Assembly (NCBI GenBank): GCA_964451705.1
Contig: CAYVIV010000006.1
Coordinates: 1 to 31,699 of the forward strand
Origin: CAYYFV01 sp964451705
GTDB taxonomy: Bacteria > Patescibacteriota > Gracilibacteria > UBA1369 > GCA-2718715
Direction of reading: 5' to 3'
Length of the DNA stretch: 31,699 nucleotides
Both the position numbers and the translations under genes were made by a program. The notes under the pieces are model-generated. The model did not search any database. It had not been told where the DNA came from and worked only from the letters and a program-made list of their open reading frames with translations. Below are positions 1 to 7,668 of the stretch, in pieces (position 1 is the first letter of the stretch; each line of letters begins with the position of its first letter).

Positions 1-204
1 ACCTCGTCTAGTCCAATAAGTAGACACTTTTCCCACGGCACATTTGATAGAGTATAGGTTTACAAGCATGTAATAGACATCTATACAAGTGGTGCTCAGC
101 TTAGCCTAGCCCCCAGCAGCGGACCAGTAAGCTATACCATAGTTGGACCTATTCTAGACATGAGCACAGCAGGTGGTAGTCCAGTAGATGTCACATTTAA
201 ATAA
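1..204 (+). pseudogene. Possible 3' end of a surface-type protein gene with an in-frame TAG
   Basis: One frame is open from the window edge to a TAA at 202-204 except for a single TAG at 55-57. The 48 sense codons after the TAG encode a beta-strand-like, Ser/Gly/Pro-rich tail ending in GGSPVDVTFK and contain no ATG, GTG or TTG until an ATG at 160. That fits the C-terminus of a longer gene better than a small gene of its own. The other two forward frames are closed early. It ends 11 bases before the convergent htrA gene. It may be a decayed gene, a sequencing error at one codon, or chance; the piece is short and I recognise no family. Confidence 0.3.
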
Positions 205-215
205 GCCGCATCTAG

Positions 216-1481
216 CTAGGTGGATTCTGCAGAGAATTCACCTAGTTTTACGTTAATATCTATTTCTTTGTCTGCTCTGTAGACAGTCAGTTTAATTGTA
301 TCAGCTGGCATGAATTTAGAAATTTCTCTTTGTAAGCTTGTAGATTCATCGAGGGCTACACCATTAATAGCCAGAATAATATCGCCACCACGCAGACCTG
401 CTTTGTCTGCTGGACCATCTTCTAGGACACTGCGGACTCCACGTGCAATATCATCTTGTAAGAAGGCTCCATAGTCAACTGGTAGCTCGAGCTCTGTAGC
501 TATTTCTTGAGAAATTTCCACATATCGCACGCCTAGCATGGGCCTTACAATTCTGCCAAATTCCTGCACAGATTTAACAACTGCCTTAGCTTCGTTGATT
601 GGTATAGCAAAGCCAATTCCATTCGCAGATTGGGCAATAGCAGTGTTAATTCCAATTACCTGGCCTAAAATATTAACTAAAGGACCCCCAGAGTTCCCTG
701 GGTTAATAGATGCATCTGTTTGTAAGAGGTTCGATAACCTACTTGCAGATCCATTTCCATTACTAGCTGTTATGCTACGTCCTAGTCCAGAGATGATTCC
801 AGAGGTTGTAGTGTTATCAAATTCACTTAGAGCATTGCCAATGGCAATCACCTTGGAACCTACCTGTAGTTTGTCGGAGTTGCCCAGTTCGACTGGCAGT
901 AACTCCGAGGGTTTATCTGTACGATCTTGGTCTGTATATAACTGGATAAAGGCTAAGTCATTAATAGGGTCTTTGCTAAGGACTGTAGCATACATAGTGG
1001 TTCCATCGCTCAGTAATACTGAGTATTCTGCTTGAGAATCAGCAATAACATGCTTGTTTGTGAGTACAAGACCATCAGCAGATATAATAAAGCCAGTGCC
1101 GCCACCTATTTTACGCTTAACAGAATCTGTTTGTTGTTCTGGAGCTTGTTCTGGCATTTGTTCTGGCATTTGCTGTAACCCGGGGATTCCCATTTGTGGG
1201 GCAAATAGGTCAAATAGACTGGTAGGTCTCTTATACAAAGCCAACTGTTTCGAGGCTATAATGCTCACTACACTTGGTGCTACCTTGGAGATAGCATTTA
1301 TGGTTTGAGATTCCTCAACTACAACCTGGGTCGTGTTCAAGTTGGTCGGGGACTTAGCTGCCAGTTGCTCTAGGTTATTTGAAAGCAGATAAAAGCTCCC
1401 AATCCCACCAAACATACCAGCTATCAAGGCTGCGATTATAGTTATAGAAAGTAATTTCTTGTTTAGTTCATAAGTTTTCAT
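216..1481 (-). CDS. htrA: HtrA/DegP-family membrane-anchored serine protease
   Basis: This is an envelope protease that degrades misfolded exported proteins (family knowledge, peptidase S1C). The 421-residue product has one N-terminal membrane segment at about residues 10-33. A low-complexity linker at 103-117 repeats MPEQ/APEQ. The trypsin-like domain carries the full triad: His144 in TNKHVI, Asp175 in INDLAFI and Ser264 in PGNSGGP. One PDZ domain follows at about 313-415, with GPADKAGLRGGDIILAING at its core. Length and order match single-PDZ HtrA proteins. It lies 55 bases downstream of the dnaQ-like gene on the same strand and may share its transcript. The start is ATG with no Shine-Dalgarno in front. 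The family is certain; which HtrA subgroup is not. Confidence 0.95.
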   Translation of the reverse strand: MKTYELNKKLLSITIIAALIAGMFGGIGSFYLLSNNLEQLAAKSPTNLNTTQVVVEESQTINAISKVAPSVVSIIASKQLALYKRPTSLFDLFAPQMGIPGLQQMPEQMPEQAPEQQTDSVKRKIGGGTGFIISADGLVLTNKHVIADSQAEYSVLLSDGTTMYATVLSKDPINDLAFIQLYTDQDRTDKPSELLPVELGNSDKLQVGSKVIAIGNALSEFDNTTTSGIISGLGRSITASNGNGSASRLSNLLQTDASINPGNSGGPLVNILGQVIGINTAIAQSANGIGFAIPINEAKAVVKSVQEFGRIVRPMLGVRYVEISQEIATELELPVDYGAFLQDDIARGVRSVLEDGPADKAGLRGGDIILAINGVALDESTSLQREISKFMPADTIKLTVYRADKEIDINVKLGEFSAEST

Positions 1482-1536
1482 GTTTCACAGAGGTTAGACT
1501 ACATATATTGTAAAAAATCATAAAGCTATTGCAAGT

Positions 1537-2094
1537 CTAATTACTCAGCAGGCTCTGTAGCTGTTTGTCGAGTTCAATCGGGCAGTGGTTGTCTTGTAGG
1601 TGTTGCATTAGCTCCACCAAGACCTGGCAGTCATCTAGGGCTCTATGGCGGTTTTCAATTTTAACTCCTATACGTTCTATCACGGAGTCTAGGTTGTGCT
1701 TTCTTTCTAGGGGAAACATTTTACGAGATAACTTTACGGTGCATAGGCGTGGCATTTGCCAATTTATACCAGCCTTAGCAAATTCATTACGCAAAAAATT
1801 GTAGTCAAAACTTACATTGTGTGCTACAAAAACTCCATCTGCTAAAAATTCATATAAGTCTCTAGCAATTTCTGCAAAACTCGGCATGCCAACAACCATA
1901 GCTGGCTTAATACCTGTAAAATTTTGAATAAAGTAAGGTATAGAGCGCTTTGGGTCTAGCAAGGTTTCAAACTTGTCTACTACTACGTTATCAACGGTCT
2001 TTAAGACAGCAATTTCTAAAATAGAGTCCGAGGTCGATTTGGGACCAGTAGTCTCTATGTCGACAAAAAATAAAGGTTTCTGCTTAAAGTTCAT
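1537..2094 (-). CDS. dnaQ: DnaQ-like 3'-5' exonuclease (DEDDh; Pol III epsilon family)
   Basis: This is a 185-residue exonuclease domain protein. ExoI is VDIETTG with Asp12 and Glu14, ExoII is AHNVSFDYNFL with Asp97, and ExoIII is HRALDD with His150 and Asp155, so all DEDDh metal and catalytic residues are present. Such domains remove mismatched 3' nucleotides as the proofreading subunit of DNA polymerase III, or act as stand-alone DNA/RNA exonucleases. No polymerase-binding tail beyond about 165 can be recognised, so assignment to the replisome is an inference. It is the first gene of a - strand pair with htrA. A TATATT box ends only 5 bases upstream of the ATG, which suggests a leaderless message. 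Confidence 0.85.
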   Translation of the reverse strand: MNFKQKPLFFVDIETTGPKSTSDSILEIAVLKTVDNVVVDKFETLLDPKRSIPYFIQNFTGIKPAMVVGMPSFAEIARDLYEFLADGVFVAHNVSFDYNFLRNEFAKAGINWQMPRLCTVKLSRKMFPLERKHNLDSVIERIGVKIENRHRALDDCQVLVELMQHLQDNHCPIELDKQLQSLLSN

Positions 2095-2099
2095 ATCTG

Positions 2100-2105
2100 A
2101 ATATA
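2100..2105 (-). promoter_or_regulatory. -10 box (TATATT) of the dnaQ-like gene
   Basis: TATATT on the - strand ends five bases before the ATG at 2094, so transcription would begin at or next to the start codon. No clear -35 hexamer is visible at the expected distance. Position and sequence are seen; promoter activity is inferred. Confidence 0.4.
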
Positions 2106-2232
2106 TTTGCTAGAATATTGCTTCTCAGGTTAACTTAGGTTTATACTCTCTAACACAGGCAGCTTGTACAGATTCCTATCGAGTCATACAAAAGTCTCGC
2201 TTAACTCACATACTTTAAATTAGATAATCAAA

Positions 2233-3198
2233 ATGAGCAATAGACACACTCAAAGTCCACTTGTCCAACATCTAAATGATGCTAACATTAATCCAGATTG
2301 GGCACAGCATATATACTGTGATATTCAAAACAGTCCAGAGCAAATTTGGGCAGACTGTCCAGATAATCCAGAGTTTTGCACTCTCTTGCAAACAAACATC
2401 AACAAGGTAAAAGGTGGCCTAGCACAAGCAGTATCCTTAGAGTTGAAATCTTGGCATTACAGAGCAGAATATTCTAATCAGCTAAGTGCAGACGAATACT
2501 ATCTTTACATTAAAAGTAAAACCCAACTCAGATTAGATTTACTAGTAGCAATCTCAGGACTTAAGAACCCAGATGCGCAAAAAATTGATTTTCTAGTTGC
2601 ATTTATGGAGTCAGCAAATTTTAGAACCAACTTTATAGACCTAGAAAATCTTGTAGACATTTTAAACCATAACCATTACCCAAGTTCTGTACAGAGTAGA
2701 AATCAACTTCTTAATATCAAACTAATTTTAGAATGTGCACATGTCTTGCATAAGGAGGCTCTATTTAGAAACACAGTATTAACTAACCTCAACCACAGCT
2801 CTCTCCAAAAGTTAATTGAAATAGCAGCACATCGCTATGATACTGGTGAACATATTATTAAACTAGCAGACTGCATTTGTGATTCTGTAGGCAAACTAGA
2901 GAAGTATATCGCAATACTCAGTAGCATAAAGCATTCATATAAGTCCCCCCAACTTGATACTTTTTTTCAGTTATGCATAAAACTACAAAAGTCGGGAGAT
3001 CATCTAGACTTTATAGCCGAGGTTCTAGAAAGCAAGCAAAGCAGGACAATTGGCAATTATCTAAAATTTTATGAAAAACTATCTCTTGAACAGCTTCAAG
3101 ACTTACTTGGTTTCATCCAAAACTCATCTTTCTATGATAGAATAATCTTTGAAGCCACCTGCTTTGTGGCCCCACCACCTAACCCCAGTGATTTATGA
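2233..3198 (+). CDS. Hypothetical alpha-helical protein
   Basis: I do not recognise this 321-residue protein. It has no signal peptide or membrane segment and no catalytic motif that I can name. It is predominantly helical with several Leu-rich amphipathic stretches (about 95-215 and 225-310), resembling a helical-repeat scaffold, and ends in a short Pro-rich tail (APPPNPSDL). It is probably cytoplasmic. Its TGA stop overlaps the ATG of the next gene (ATGA at 3195-3198), so the two are translationally coupled and probably work together. A GATAAT box lies four bases before the ATG and there is no ribosome binding site, consistent with a leaderless start. Coding status is supported by length, codon use and the overlap. 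Confidence 0.75.
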   Translation: MSNRHTQSPLVQHLNDANINPDWAQHIYCDIQNSPEQIWADCPDNPEFCTLLQTNINKVKGGLAQAVSLELKSWHYRAEYSNQLSADEYYLYIKSKTQLRLDLLVAISGLKNPDAQKIDFLVAFMESANFRTNFIDLENLVDILNHNHYPSSVQSRNQLLNIKLILECAHVLHKEALFRNTVLTNLNHSSLQKLIEIAAHRYDTGEHIIKLADCICDSVGKLEKYIAILSSIKHSYKSPQLDTFFQLCIKLQKSGDHLDFIAEVLESKQSRTIGNYLKFYEKLSLEQLQDLLGFIQNSSFYDRIIFEATCFVAPPPNPSDL

Positions 3199-3767
3199 GA
3201 AGAGTTCTAGCAAAGTTATTACTAGTAATTCTTGCCATAGTACTTGCCAACCACTTGCTCATTAGTATGGTTTATCAAACTGCAGACACGTTGCAACCTA
3301 AGAGTACTGCCCAAAACTTAATTGTATTTTTTGGCACAACCCCAAAAGTCGATGGCCTTAATAATTTGTTTTACCAGCATCGCCTAGCAGAAGTAGTCAA
3401 ACTCGCACATTCACAATCAAACTCTCAAATTTTGGTTACAGGTTTTCATACAGACAACTACAGTGAGGTCACTGCCATGCTATCTGACCTCAAACAAAGC
3501 GGCGTTAATCCTACACGTATTTTGGTCGATAATGCCCAAGACACCTTTGACTCTATGCAACATATCAAAAAGCTCAAAGGTTATGAGAACATCATTCTTG
3601 TATCTCAAAAGTTTCACTTAGAACGAGCGTACTATATTGCTCTATTTCTAGGCTTAAACCCCAGTATTCAGGAGGCCAAGACAGCTAGCTTTGGATCTAG
3701 TCCAAAAACCTACCTAAGAGAGTTTTTGGCACGTATTAAAATATACTTCGATTTGATTTACTCTTGA
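3195..3767 (+). CDS. SanA/YdcF-like (DUF218) membrane-anchored protein
   Basis: The 190-residue product begins with a membrane anchor at about residues 5-27. An alpha/beta domain follows that matches the DUF218/SanA-YdcF family: a beta strand LIVFFG near 42-47, the segment VDNAQDTFDSM at 111-121 (Asp112, Thr117) and the signature SQKFHLERA at 137-145. SanA-type proteins are linked to envelope barrier function and a vancomycin-sensitivity phenotype in enteric bacteria, but their biochemistry is unsettled. The domain here would sit outside the membrane. It is coupled to the preceding unknown gene by an ATGA overlap, and a hairpin terminator follows about 50 bases after its TGA stop. The family call is fairly firm; the function is not. 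Confidence 0.75.
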   Translation: MRRVLAKLLLVILAIVLANHLLISMVYQTADTLQPKSTAQNLIVFFGTTPKVDGLNNLFYQHRLAEVVKLAHSQSNSQILVTGFHTDNYSEVTAMLSDLKQSGVNPTRILVDNAQDTFDSMQHIKKLKGYENIILVSQKFHLERAYYIALFLGLNPSIQEAKTASFGSSPKTYLREFLARIKIYFDLIYS

Positions 3768-3817
3768 CTCACATCTACACAGTAGTTGTGGGTCGGACTA
3801 TGCCCAATTAATCTCAC

Positions 3818-3849
3818 AAAGCGTCAAGCTATACAACTTGTCGCTTTTT
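3818..3849 (+). terminator. Rho-independent terminator after the 2233-3767 operon
   Basis: AAAGCG at 3818-3823 pairs with CGCTTT at 3842-3847, and CAAG at 3825-3828 pairs with CTTG at 3837-3840, with one T-T mismatch between the stems and an 8-base loop. A run of five T follows the stem's C (3845-3849). It sits about 50 bases after the SanA-like stop codon, as expected for the end of that operon. Confidence 0.65.
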
Positions 3850-3985
3850 CTCAATCACTGCAAAATAAATTCACAATACTACATTGTCAGCAAGAGCTCT
3901 GGTTAAAAAAACTAAACACCAGGCGTGTGTTAAAGGAATTTGTCATACAAGTTTTCAAGATCAACTCTAATCTAACCCCTACAAA

Positions 3986-5452
3986 ATGCGACAACTTCAA
4001 CTATTCCCTGATATAATGCAGCAACCACTTATAGACCCAGCTTTGGCAAGCACACTAACGGACTTGAAATACTTAGGCGTCTCATCTAACACTATGAAAG
4101 AGTTCTGCCATACAATAAAGACTGATGTTTTCGAACTCATCAATTGTCAGAGTCTAAAAAGTATTAGCGGAATAGAGGCAAAGAAAGCTACCTTTTCAAG
4201 TGGGCATTATAATTTACGAGACATCAGGAATTCAACATTTCAAGAAAGTTTGCTAGAGCCAGGAGTTAGCCTTGCTGCCCAGAAAGCGATTGTCAAGACC
4301 AGTACTAATGTTATACGGGTTACCGAGGTAGATACACATAGGGATTTCGACATTTTTGGCACTGGATCTTTACAAATATCTGGTTTTGAATCAGGGCTGC
4401 CAAAAGATATTAAATTCACTCCACGCAGACAATGCATTGTCAAATCTGACGCCAACACCATACAGCCTGTCAACAAGTATAAGGGGCAAATATTTGAGAG
4501 TCTGGCCAGTTTGGTGTTAGCTCTTGATAATCCAGATGACAGACTTTACAGACAGTTTGCGCCACTTGTGCACAATAAGCATCTAGACACATATAGCCCT
4601 CAAGACAGGACAGATGCACTCATTGGCAAAACCGCCTATGAGTTCAAATGGTGGTCAGTATACCCAAGGGATTTTCAAAAAATACAGACAAACCAAGAGA
4701 GGTTTCAAGATCAGGGGATTGATCTTAGAGCAGTTAGTTTTTGCAAGAGACCACCGGGGGACTCAGTTGTCTTTACGCCATTTAGTGAACTCCTGGAACA
4801 TGAAGTAACAGGTCTATCTATAGAGGAGGTCAAAATAATTAAGGATATTAATGATTTGCTTCGACTCGTTGATGGATATAATTACTCTAGCGATTTAATC
4901 CCTTTATCAAAAGCTCTCTACAACTTGCTAGACCAGGCAAGTTTTAAACATGGAGGAGACCGGCACGATCTAATTTTTGACAACCTAGAGTTTGTCCGTG
5001 ATAACTTTAATGATTCAGTAGCAATTGCAGAACACTTTACATCTCAAAAGATGCAATATCCTTCTATCACATATGAGGTTAGCTTTATGCTGGACGGTCA
5101 GGTTTACCAGAGTTATATTCAACCAATTGCTTCTAGCAACGAAGCACCATCTTATAGCCGCTGCTATAAGTTTATGCATGGGCATCTAATATCTGGGGCA
5201 GAACTCAAATTGATCGTAGCACCAAAACTTGAGTCAAGACATTACGATAGTTTAAAGAAACGTCTAATAGAGTCTCACGGTAAAAACAGTCTTGTAGTTA
5301 AAACAGGTGTTAAAGATTCAATTTCCAGTATCTTATACAATATTGAAAATCAACAAGCCAGCATTCATGATTTATATAACTTGCTCTCAGCAGGACACTT
5401 TATAAGCTGGCAACCTCATTTATACAGCCAAAATACCACACTAATATATTAG
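3986..5452 (+). CDS. Unknown protein with a PD-(D/E)XK nuclease-like core
   Basis: The family of this 488-residue protein is not recognised as a whole. Residues about 165-255 show the order of a restriction-endonuclease-like fold. A helix with Glu171 (GQIFESLASL) is followed by Asp210 in TDALIGK, then Tyr-Glu219-Phe-Lys221 in the next strand (AYEFKWW), then a helix with Gln and a further strand (DLRAVSFCKR). The Asp-x8-Glu-x-Lys spacing is typical of metal-dependent nucleases. The N-terminal 160 and C-terminal 230 residues are unassigned. No methylase, helicase or toxin partner is adjacent: a terminator lies upstream and a convergent tRNA downstream. ATG codons at 3986 and 4016 are both possible starts; neither has a ribosome binding site. 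The nuclease role is an inference from motif spacing. Confidence 0.5.
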   Translation: MRQLQLFPDIMQQPLIDPALASTLTDLKYLGVSSNTMKEFCHTIKTDVFELINCQSLKSISGIEAKKATFSSGHYNLRDIRNSTFQESLLEPGVSLAAQKAIVKTSTNVIRVTEVDTHRDFDIFGTGSLQISGFESGLPKDIKFTPRRQCIVKSDANTIQPVNKYKGQIFESLASLVLALDNPDDRLYRQFAPLVHNKHLDTYSPQDRTDALIGKTAYEFKWWSVYPRDFQKIQTNQERFQDQGIDLRAVSFCKRPPGDSVVFTPFSELLEHEVTGLSIEEVKIIKDINDLLRLVDGYNYSSDLIPLSKALYNLLDQASFKHGGDRHDLIFDNLEFVRDNFNDSVAIAEHFTSQKMQYPSITYEVSFMLDGQVYQSYIQPIASSNEAPSYSRCYKFMHGHLISGAELKLIVAPKLESRHYDSLKKRLIESHGKNSLVVKTGVKDSISSILYNIENQQASIHDLYNLLSAGHFISWQPHLYSQNTTLIY

Positions 5453-5454
5453 CA

Positions 5455-5543
5455 TGGTGCGCCAGAGAGGACTTGAACCTCCACCTTCTAGAACGAAGAC
5501 TAGCCCCTCAAGCTAGCGCGTCTACCAATTCCGCCACTGGCGC
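5455..5543 (-). tRNA. tRNA-Leu (anticodon GAG)
   Basis: On the - strand the acceptor stem GCGCCAG pairs with CTGGCGC, followed by discriminator A and an encoded CCA. The D arm is of the Leu type (AATTGGTAGACGCG). The anticodon stem CTAGC/GCTAG encloses loop TTGAGGG, giving anticodon GAG. A long class II variable arm precedes the TTCAAGTC T-loop. It reads CUC and CUU. It ends two bases after the stop of the convergent gene at 5452. Confidence 0.95.
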
Positions 5544-5555
5544 ACAATTAAAACC

Positions 5556-5585
5556 ATTCTATACTAAAGCCCTGATTATAGGCAA
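5556..5585 (-). promoter_or_regulatory. Promoter of tRNA-Leu
   Basis: On the - strand TTGCCT (5580-5585) and TAGAAT (5556-5561) are separated by 18 bases. The -10 box ends 12 bases before the mature tRNA 5' end, leaving a short leader for RNase P to remove. Seen by eye; strength unknown. Confidence 0.5.
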
Positions 5586-5622
5586 GGCCTGATTCAAATA
5601 TCAGTATTAGCAAATCAGGTCC
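5571..5622 (+). repeat. CCTGATT repeats with a shared complementary partner
   Basis: CCTGATT occurs at 5571-5577 and again at 5588-5594, and its complement AATCAGG occurs at 5613-5619. Either copy could form a 7-bp stem with the partner; the nearer copy extends to GGCCTGATT with one bulged base. The repeat lies in the 241-base gap between tRNA-Leu and ribA, and the two copies flank the -35 box of the tRNA promoter. The remainder of the gap (5623-5784) shows nothing else I can name, and no FMN riboswitch core is present. Confidence 0.3.
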
Positions 5623-5784
5623 TTTCATTTTGGCCTTACAAGGTTTAGTGCGAAACTGGCTAAGTTAAACAGATTTCAAGCTATCTAAAAGAAATTAAGT
5701 GCATCTTAGAAAAACTTTACAGCCTATTTACTGCAGTGGGCTAATCTCTAGATGCAGCTGCAATATTAAATTAACCCAGATTCA

Positions 5785-6510
5785 ATGTCAAAACCAACTG
5801 TTGAGTTTCAGTCGGAGTGCCGTCTACCACGAAACAATGAAGAGTTTCGCATGCGTGTCTACCATGAGCACAGGGAAGGTGGGGTCAAAGAACATGTAGC
5901 GATTATCAAAGGTGATGTTCAAAATCTCATAGACAACGTAGTCAGGATTCATTCATCGTGCACCACCTCAGAAGTTTTCGGTTGTGAGCGCTGTGATTGC
6001 AAGGAGCAGCTAGAGTATGCTTTCGATGAAATTTCTAGTGCTAATTCAGGTGCCATAGTTTACCTAGACCAGGAGGGTCGTGATATAGGTTTAGCTAAAA
6101 AAGTAGCTGCCTACGACATGCAAGATAAAGGCTATAATTCTGCAGAGGCAAATACTGTCTTGGGCTTAGATGTAGATAGTCGTAACTTTCAACCAGGGAT
6201 TGATATCATGCATGACCTTGGTATCAAAGTCACCAGACTTCTTACTAACAACCCAGACAAAATTAATGCTGTTGCTAATTCCGGCATTCACATTACAGTT
6301 CGCCAACCAGTTGTCATCGACACTAAAGCAGATTATCAAAGCAAAAAGGCAAGTATTTTCCAGCATCTCTTTGATTTCAATGTAGAGCGCGATGTAACAC
6401 CAGTTCCCAGAGAATCAGCGCCTAGCAGTAGCACCTCTACAGCAGAGGCCAGCTCAGAGAGTACAGCTGACATAGCACAAATTTTTGAGTTAGCTAATGC
6501 TAAGGTTTAA
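5785..6510 (+). CDS. ribA: GTP cyclohydrolase II
   Basis: The enzyme opens GTP to a diaminopyrimidine phosphate, formate and pyrophosphate, the first step of riboflavin synthesis. The 241-residue product has the zinc-binding cysteines Cys59, Cys70 and Cys72 (SCTT...RCDC), the GTP-contacting DQEGRDIGL at 95-103, Tyr110, the catalytic pair Asp131/Arg133 in DVDSRNF, and LLTNNPDK at 152-159. These match the E. coli RibA active site. It is a stand-alone cyclohydrolase with no fused RibB domain. After about residue 205 it carries a Ser/Thr/Ala-rich tail and a short final helix not usual for the family. No other riboflavin gene is in the window. The ATG has no Shine-Dalgarno. Family assignment is firm; the pathway role in this cell is open. 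Confidence 0.93.
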   Translation: MSKPTVEFQSECRLPRNNEEFRMRVYHEHREGGVKEHVAIIKGDVQNLIDNVVRIHSSCTTSEVFGCERCDCKEQLEYAFDEISSANSGAIVYLDQEGRDIGLAKKVAAYDMQDKGYNSAEANTVLGLDVDSRNFQPGIDIMHDLGIKVTRLLTNNPDKINAVANSGIHITVRQPVVIDTKADYQSKKASIFQHLFDFNVERDVTPVPRESAPSSSTSTAEASSESTADIAQIFELANAKV

Positions 6511-6588
6511 GCTCCACTCTGAGCATGTCTTCCAGGCGCCTCCAGCGTTAGCAGGGCTCCCAAGGTAGCTCCCAGCGTAGCTCTAAAC

Positions 6589-6616
6589 TTGCTTAAGGGC
6601 TCAAGTGTGTTAGAAT
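6589..6616 (+). promoter_or_regulatory. Promoter of the RNA m5C methyltransferase gene
   Basis: TTGCTT (6589-6594) and TAGAAT (6611-6616) are spaced 16 bases apart. The -10 box ends 13 bases before the ATG at 6630, so the leader would be about six bases, too short for a ribosome binding site. The preceding gap (6511-6588) holds three loose GC-rich repeats but no clear terminator. Confidence 0.5.
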
Positions 6617-6629
6617 CAGAAAAAAAACT

Positions 6630-7634
6630 ATGAGTAAACTACCTGCAAAGTTTCTGGAACTTCTAGAGCAAATATACCCTCAGCCTTCTGTATACAAACA
6701 GCTGTTGAGTACATTTTGCCAAAGACCTAGTTGTCTGCGTGTAAACACCCTAAAAGCAGAGAAAACACAGGTCTTAGAGGAGTTAAGACGGGCAAATATT
6801 AAATTTCAGAAAGCTAACTTTTCTGACCTCACATACATAGTCGACAACAAATATCGCAAGCAATTAACACAGCTACCAGCTTACCTAGACGGCAAGATTT
6901 ATCTGCAGTCATTAGCATCACAAGTTCCAGTTTTGGTTCTGGATCCCAAACCAGGCGATAGCATATTAGATCTTACCGCTGCGCCTGGTTCCAAAACATC
7001 GCAGATAGCAGCACTTCAAAAGCGACAGGGCATTCTATATGCCAATGAGCAAAATAAACCCAGGTTTTTCAAGCTTATGCATAACATGCAACATCTTGGT
7101 GTTTTAGAATCAGAAAAGTCATACGATGACTACATTAAACTAATCTTAGACAATGGTATTGTTATGCCATACAAGCAGGAGATTAAGTTTGACAAAATTC
7201 TGCTGGACACTCCCTGCAGCGCCGAATCCAGGTTTTTAGAAAGCGATCCCAAAACATATCGCTATTGGCACATTAAGAAGGTTAAGACACTTGTTTCCAC
7301 CCAAAAGCGCCTGCTTAAGTCTGCCTTTGCAGCCCTAAAAGTTGGGGGAACCTTGGTCTACTCCACTTGTACAATCAATCCATACGAAAACGAAATCCAA
7401 ATTGACAATTTCCTCAAAAAGCATCCCAATGCTAAACTCCTGCCCATTAATATAGCAGGTCTTAAGAGGGGTCCAATTTTATCTAGTTTCCAAGACAAAC
7501 CCATTAGCCCGGAGTTACAAAAAACGCTGCGTGTTTTTCCAGATAAACAGATAGAAAGTTTTTATGTAGCAAAAATCCACAAAACGACAGCAGACCCCGT
7601 ACAAGACGAAGCAGCCAAAAACAAGCACAGCTAA
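6630..7634 (+). CDS. RNA m5C methyltransferase (RsmB/RsmF/NSUN family)
   Basis: This SAM-dependent enzyme methylates cytosine-5 in rRNA or tRNA. The 334-residue product has a small N-terminal region ending near 100 and then a Rossmann methyltransferase domain. The SAM-binding loop is DLTAAPGSKTSQIA (114-127). The motif IV cysteine is Cys196 in LDTPCS, with Thr in place of the usual Pro. The catalytic cysteine Cys247 is in VYSTCTINPYENE. The two-cysteine arrangement is diagnostic of RCMT enzymes. There is no NusB-like RNA-binding domain as in E. coli RsmB and no long PUA tail as in RsmF, so the target cannot be fixed from sequence. It is convergent with the next gene, 34 bases away. Confidence 0.9.
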   Translation: MSKLPAKFLELLEQIYPQPSVYKQLLSTFCQRPSCLRVNTLKAEKTQVLEELRRANIKFQKANFSDLTYIVDNKYRKQLTQLPAYLDGKIYLQSLASQVPVLVLDPKPGDSILDLTAAPGSKTSQIAALQKRQGILYANEQNKPRFFKLMHNMQHLGVLESEKSYDDYIKLILDNGIVMPYKQEIKFDKILLDTPCSAESRFLESDPKTYRYWHIKKVKTLVSTQKRLLKSAFAALKVGGTLVYSTCTINPYENEIQIDNFLKKHPNAKLLPINIAGLKRGPILSSFQDKPISPELQKTLRVFPDKQIESFYVAKIHKTTADPVQDEAAKNKHS

Positions 7635-7668
7635 AAACCCAAGCTCTACAAGCACCGCAAACAGACGT

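Noticed and set aside
3786..4016. Open frame starting with TTG between the SanA-like and nuclease-like genes, ending TAATG at a possible start of the latter
   Set aside because: It runs through a clear hairpin terminator, has no ribosome binding site or recognisable domain, and its composition is unlike the neighbouring proteins.
5544..5784. FMN riboswitch upstream of ribA
   Set aside because: None of the conserved FMN riboswitch core segments is present; only simple repeats and a short hairpin were found.
5699..5899. Open frame overlapping the start of ribA
   Set aside because: It overlaps a certain gene in another frame and encodes no recognisable protein.
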